NCBI RefSeq assembly: GCF_000374445.1
Contig: NZ_KB894435.1
Span: forward strand, 24,108-88,107
Direction: 5' to 3'
Origin: Actinokineospora enzanensis DSM 44649
GTDB lineage: Bacteria > Actinomycetota > Actinomycetes > Mycobacteriales > Pseudonocardiaceae
DNA length: 64,000 bases
Below the pieces are notes generated by a model. The model had not been told where the DNA came from, made no database searches, and worked only from the letters and a program-made list of their open reading frames with translations. This document shows, piece after piece, positions 60,444 to 64,000 of the stretch (within the stretch, counting starts at the first letter, position 1; every line of letters starts with the position of its first letter). The translations under genes were made by a program, and so were the position numbers.

Positions 60444-63400
60444 TCAGGCATCGGGGCGATCGGTTGCGTCCGGTGTGGACGCTTCGGTCTGCGATTCGAC
60501 AGTGGACGGAGTGTCGGCGGAATCCGGTTCTGCCGGGGAGTTCGGCGACGGTTCCACGGTGGACTCGGCTTGAGTGTCCACAGTGGAGTAGTCGTCGTCT
60601 GCCGGGGCGTCCTCGATTTCCAGGGTTTCGCCGGGGAGGGCGGCGGCGACCTCGGACTCGTCGGCGCCGAGGTCGAAGGCTCGTTCGGCGGCGTCGGTCT
60701 CTTCGTCGTCGTCGGCCTGGGCGGCGTGCAGGAACCACTGGATGGATTCCTCGGTGCGGCCCGCGGCGGCGAGGTTGTCGGCGTAGGCGTAGAAGAGGCG
60801 GGCGCTCCATGGGTCGCGGCGCTTCGGGTCCAGGTCGGGGCCCTGGAGGCCGACGACGGCGGCCTCCAGCTGACCCATGTCGCGCCGGGCGCCCGCGGCG
60901 ACGATGCGCAGCTCGACGGCGACGTCCGTGGGCAGGTCGCGGCCCGCTTCCTTGGCCAGTTCGAGGGCGCGCTCCGGGCGGCCCAGGGCGCGCTCGCAGT
61001 CGGCCATGACGGCGATGTGGGCGTTGCCGCCGCTCATCCGGCGCACGGCCCGCAGCTCGGACAACGCCTCGGACCACTCGCCCGCGTGGTACGCGGTCAG
61101 CCCGGCAGCCTCCCGCACCACGGCCACCCGCGACGCCCGCTCCCGGGCGTACCTCGCGTGCGCCAGCGCCAGCTCGGGCTCCTCGTCGATCAGCATGCCC
61201 GCCGCCACCAGGTGCTTGCCGACCAGCTCGGCCAGCGACTTGGGCAGGCTCCGCAACCCGGCCCGCGCCTCGACATCCAGCGCGGAGTAGTCGGCGCCCT
61301 CGGGCACACGCGGACCGCCGCCCTCGACGGGAGACACCTCGCGGTCGTCGCGCCGGAAGCCGCGGTCATCCCGATCACGGTCACCACGCCCGGCGTCGTC
61401 ACGCTCGTCCCGGTGGCTGGGGCGCTCATCCCGGCCACGGCCATCCGCACCACGCTCGCGGCCACCGCGCTCGTCCCGGCGGTACCGGTCATCCCGGCCG
61501 CCGGACCGGATGTCGTCACCATCGCGATCCCGACCGCCGGACCCGCCGCGTTCACGGCCACCGCGCCCGGCGTCATCACCGTCGCGGTCATCGCGGTCGC
61601 GGTCATCGCGGTCGCGGTCATCGCGGTCGCGGTCATCGCGGTCGCGGTCATCGCGGTCGCGGTCATCGCGGTCCCGGGCATCGGTCCCACGGACGCCACG
61701 GTCGGTGCCATCGCGCTCGGCCTGACCACCACGGCGGAGGTCATCGCCGTCCCGGTCATCCCGGTCGTCGGCGTCATCGCGGTCATCGGCGTCGGGCCTG
61801 CCGTGTGCGTCGCCGCCACGGTCGGACCGGCCGTCGCGCGCAAGGTCGTCGCCGTCACGGGCGTCGTCGTCGCGGGTGGTCCGGCGGTCGGTGGCGGTGA
61901 CCTCGGTGAAGTTCGCGGAGCGGGTCAGGTCGGAAGCGTCGGGTCGGGAAGCGGTTTCCTCGGACCGGGCCTGCTTGCCCTCGGCCAGGAAGTCCTCGAC
62001 CTGGAACTCGTCCGCCTGGGCGTCAGTCCGAGCGTCGGCCTTGCCGTCCTGCTGATCGGCGTCGCGGGACCACGATCCGCGCTCGCCGCCGTCACGCGAG
62101 CGGAAACCGCCACGGTCCGAGCCGCCACCGGGGCGATCGTCACGGGGACGAAAACCGCCGCGGTCGGAGCCACCACGAGTGCGGTCGTCGCGCGAGCGGT
62201 CGGAGCCACGGTCGTCGCGGGATTGGAAGCCGCCACGGGGGCGGTCGTCACGCGAGCGGAAGCCACCTCCGTCACGCGGGCGGAAGCCACCTCGGTCGGA
62301 GTCACGCGAGCCACGGTCGTCACGGGGACGGAAACCGCCGCGATCGTCGCGCGAGCGGTCATCGCGAGGCCGGAAACCACCGCGATCGGAGCCGCGATCG
62401 TCGCGCGGGCGGAAACCGCCGCGGTCCGAATCGCCACGGGGGCGGTCGTCACGAGGACGGAAGCCACCGGAGTCACGCGGGCCACGGTCGTCACGAGGAC
62501 GGAAACCGCCGCGATCGGAATCGCCGCGCGGGCCTCGGTCATCGCGCGGGCGGAAGCCACCGCGGTCCGAATCGCCACGGGGGCGGTCGTCACGAGGGCG
62601 GAAACCGCCGCGGTCGGAGCCGCGATCGTCACGGGGACGGAAGCTGCCGCGATCGGAGTCACCACGAGAACGGAAGTCGCCGCGGCCTTCACGTGACCCG
62701 GAGCGATCGGAAGCGTCGCGGTTCCCGCGGAAGCCGCCGCGGTCGTCGCGGGTACGGGAGTCGCCGCCCGATCTGAAGCTGCCGCGGTCTCCTCGATCGT
62801 CGCGGAAGCCACCGCGGCCCGAGTCCGAGCGGTCGTCACGGCGACCCTGAGTCGAGCCGGAACGGTAGCCGCCACGGTCGGAGTCCGACTTGTAACCGCC
62901 GGAGTTCGCGCGGAAGTCGCCGCCGCGGTCGGACTTGCCGCGCGGGCGGTCGTCGCGCGAGCGGAAGCCGCCGCGATCGGAGTCCGAGCGGTTCGAGTTC
63001 GAGCGGTAGCCGCCGGAATCGGAGCGGTAGCCGCCCGCGGAATCCGAGCGGGAGCCACCCCGGTTGCCGCCGGTCGAACCCGAGCGCGAACCACCGCGGT
63101 CGGAGTCGGAACGGAACCCACCGGACGAGCCCGAGCGCGAACCGCCGCGGTCGGAATCAGAGCGATAGCCGGACGAGCCCGAGCGGGAACCACCGCGGTC
63201 GGAGCCGGAACGGTAACCGCCGGACGAACCTGAGCCGGAGCCGCCACGATCGGAGGACCGGTAGCCGCCGGTGGAGCTCGACCGGGAGCCACCGCGATCG
63301 GAGTCCGAGCGATTCGAGTCCGAGCGGAAGCCGCCGGAGCGGGAGCCTCGGTCATCGCGGGAGCGGTCGCCGGTGTCGCGGGGGCGGTAGCCGGAACGGG

Positions 63401-63593
63401 AACCGTCGCGGTCGGAGCCTGCTCGGTAGCCACCCCGGTCCGGGGAGGGGCGGTAGCCGCGGTCCGAAGAGTTGGCGCGGGGGGTGTCGCGGCCCTGGCC
63501 GCGGTGGCCGCGGTCCTGGTCGCCGTCGCGACGGCGACCGCCGCTCTCGTTGTCGCCGCGGTCAGTGCCGCCGCGTCGCCCGAACTCCGACAC
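60444..63593 (-). CDS. TPR protein with a very long Arg/Asp/Gly/Ser disordered N-terminal region
   Basis: A 1049-residue protein. Residues about 1-740 are low complexity: many SDRGG units, about ten DRGGFRPRDDR repeats and an (RDRDD)n run. Residues about 750-970 are TPR-like helices (AELVGKHLVAAGMLIDEEPELALAHARYARERASRVAVVREAAGLTAYHAGEWSEALSELRAVRRMSGG and following), and the tail is acidic Ser/Thr/Pro-rich. The TPR part matches the small protein found before the HAD gene in mycobacteria (Rv1691 type); the extension is extra. The GTG at 63593 has GGGAGGA six bases upstream, better than an ATG at 63629. RGG/RD repeats suggest RNA binding or condensate formation (inference). Confidence 0.85.
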   Translation of the reverse strand: MSEFGRRGGTDRGDNESGGRRRDGDQDRGHRGQGRDTPRANSSDRGYRPSPDRGGYRAGSDRDGSRSGYRPRDTGDRSRDDRGSRSGGFRSDSNRSDSDRGGSRSSSTGGYRSSDRGGSGSGSSGGYRSGSDRGGSRSGSSGYRSDSDRGGSRSGSSGGFRSDSDRGGSRSGSTGGNRGGSRSDSAGGYRSDSGGYRSNSNRSDSDRGGFRSRDDRPRGKSDRGGDFRANSGGYKSDSDRGGYRSGSTQGRRDDRSDSGRGGFRDDRGDRGSFRSGGDSRTRDDRGGFRGNRDASDRSGSREGRGDFRSRGDSDRGSFRPRDDRGSDRGGFRPRDDRPRGDSDRGGFRPRDDRGPRGDSDRGGFRPRDDRGPRDSGGFRPRDDRPRGDSDRGGFRPRDDRGSDRGGFRPRDDRSRDDRGGFRPRDDRGSRDSDRGGFRPRDGGGFRSRDDRPRGGFQSRDDRGSDRSRDDRTRGGSDRGGFRPRDDRPGGGSDRGGFRSRDGGERGSWSRDADQQDGKADARTDAQADEFQVEDFLAEGKQARSEETASRPDASDLTRSANFTEVTATDRRTTRDDDARDGDDLARDGRSDRGGDAHGRPDADDRDDADDRDDRDGDDLRRGGQAERDGTDRGVRGTDARDRDDRDRDDRDRDDRDRDDRDRDDRDRDDRDGDDAGRGGRERGGSGGRDRDGDDIRSGGRDDRYRRDERGGRERGADGRGRDERPSHRDERDDAGRGDRDRDDRGFRRDDREVSPVEGGGPRVPEGADYSALDVEARAGLRSLPKSLAELVGKHLVAAGMLIDEEPELALAHARYARERASRVAVVREAAGLTAYHAGEWSEALSELRAVRRMSGGNAHIAVMADCERALGRPERALELAKEAGRDLPTDVAVELRIVAAGARRDMGQLEAAVVGLQGPDLDPKRRDPWSARLFYAYADNLAAAGRTEESIQWFLHAAQADDDEETDAAERAFDLGADESEVAAALPGETLEIEDAPADDDYSTVDTQAESTVEPSPNSPAEPDSADTPSTVESQTEASTPDATDRPDA
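61583..61675 (-). repeat. 15-bp tandem repeat encoding (RDRDD)n
   Basis: About six nearly perfect copies of TCGCGGTCGCGGTCA within the TPR gene, giving alternating Arg-Asp runs. Perfect repetition points to slippage and probable length variation between strains. Confidence 0.92.
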
Positions 63594-63641
63594 TGTTGAT
63601 CCTCCCGCGTGCGGGGATACCCGCGACATACACTACCGACA

Positions 63642-63698
63642 CCGAAAGGGCCTGTGGTCTGGGGCACGTTGTACGTGCCCCACCACAGGCCCTTTCGG
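63642..63698 (-). terminator. rRNA operon terminator
   Basis: Arms of 17 + 9 bp (CCGAAAGGGCCTGTGGT, then GGGGCACGT, and their complements) with a 2-base bulge and a 3-base loop, the strongest hairpin in the window. It lies just past the 5S rRNA gene on the minus strand and 49 bases before the TPR start codon. Confidence 0.93.
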
Positions 63699-63706
63699 GA
63701 ATGTAA

Positions 63707-63825
63707 AGTCCGGCGGCGTCCTACTCTCCCACACCCTCACGAGTGCAGTACCATCGGCGCTGGTGGGCTTAGCTTCCGGGTTCGGGATGGGACCGGGCGT
63801 TTCCCCACCGCTATGACCGCCGTAA
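63707..63825 (-). rRNA. rrf: 5S ribosomal RNA
   Basis: The minus strand reads TTACGGCGGTCATAGCGGTG, GGGAAACGCCCGGTCCCATC, CCGAACCCGGAAGCTAAGCC and ends in GAGAGTAGGACGCCGCCGGA, a complete actinobacterial 5S of about 119 nt. Ends are approximate to a few bases. Confidence 0.96.
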
Positions 63826-63903
63826 CACTATGAAACAATCCAACCACCATCAGATCGTGGTCGGTGTCTCAGATACCGTACAGTGGATGCGTAGCATGTT
63901 TGT

Positions 63904-64000
63904 TGTAAGCCCTCGGCCTATTAGTACCGGTCGACTCCACCCCTTACAAGGCTTCCATCTCCGGCCTATCAACCCAGTGGTCTAGCTGGGGGCCTTAACC
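63904..64000 (-). rRNA. rrl: 23S ribosomal RNA, 3' end (partial)
   Basis: The minus strand reads GGTTAAGGCCCCCAGCTAGA, CCACTGGGTTGATAGGCCGG and TACTAATAGGCCGAGGGCTT, the conserved 3' terminus of 23S rRNA. The gene continues beyond base 64000. About 78 bases of spacer separate it from the 5S. Confidence 0.95.

Noticed and set aside
60339..63667. Long opposite-strand and shifted-frame readings across the TPR gene
   Set aside because: They arise from the repetitive GC-rich codons of the real gene, are mono- or dipeptide-like, and lack ribosome sites.

Overview
High-GC actinobacterial chromosome. The evidence is very high GC with strong GC bias at third codon positions, many GTG and TTG starts, and frequent 4-base stop/start overlaps (GTGA or ATGA). 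The right third matches the gene order that mycobacteria and relatives carry around pyrG, recN and tlyA. A member of the Pseudonocardiales is my best guess from protein style and the recurrent TCCAC(A/T)GTGGA palindrome; the species is not identified.

Layout. 1-4.2 kb: a GntR-led operon (GntR/FCD regulator, nitrilase-family amidase, DUF2848, HpaB-type monooxygenase cut by the window edge) and a TetR gene divergent from an esterase (4.3-5.2 kb). 5.4-7.5 kb: zinc alcohol dehydrogenase and secreted SGNH hydrolase. 8.2-12.4 kb: an unrecognised three-gene cluster, read leftwards: radical SAM enzyme, an ATP-grasp fused to a PLP decarboxylase, and a small Cys-His-Asp protein with Pro-rich repeats. 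12.7-19.4 kb: alkylation repair (Ada-AlkA, Ogt), MscS channel, proline iminopeptidase, anti-sigma-type ATPase, Ppx/GppA phosphatase, LigD-type polymerase. 19.5-23.9 kb: an unknown small gene behind a perfect LexA/SOS box, a BAHD-type acyltransferase behind a tiny coupled uORF, a GH18 chitinase behind a DasR-type dre site, and a membrane protein. 24.3-26.0 kb: a NarL-type two-component pair flanked by repeated DNA. 26.6-28.4 kb: a secreted protein and a cation efflux transporter.

28.4-40.2 kb is a catabolic island that reads as tryptophan to kynurenine to anthranilate to anthraniloyl-CoA to central metabolism. PaaX regulator, tryptophan 2,3-dioxygenase and kynureninase run left. An LLM flavoprotein, a 2-aminobenzoyl-CoA monooxygenase/reductase-like fusion, a creatininase-family hydrolase, an aryl-CoA ligase, SDR, enoyl-CoA hydratase, Rid-family deaminase and acyl-CoA dehydrogenase run right. 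Several members have altered active sites, suggesting a rewired version of the known 2-aminobenzoyl-CoA route.

40.3-44.6 kb: DUF4240 protein, KhtT/KhtU-like antiporter pair, DUF1015 protein, lipoprotein. 44.7-60.3 kb is conserved chromosome backbone, all leftward: rluB, scpB, scpA, an RHH-like small protein, parA, an ArsR regulator, xerD, NUDIX hydrolase, pyrG, a secreted protein, steB/mctB, steA, recN, nadK, tlyA, a small protein and a HAD phosphatase. 60.4-63.6 kb encodes a TPR protein with a roughly 740-residue disordered Arg/Asp/Gly/Ser repeat region. The window ends in the 3' part of an rRNA operon on the minus strand (terminator, 5S, 3' end of 23S).

Intergenic DNA is unusual: two families of long repeats (three copies each) carry TTGTCCACA DnaA-box-like 9-mers, and ten exact copies of that 9-mer lie in intergenic or repeat DNA (one at the edge of a gene start), none inside an assigned coding region.
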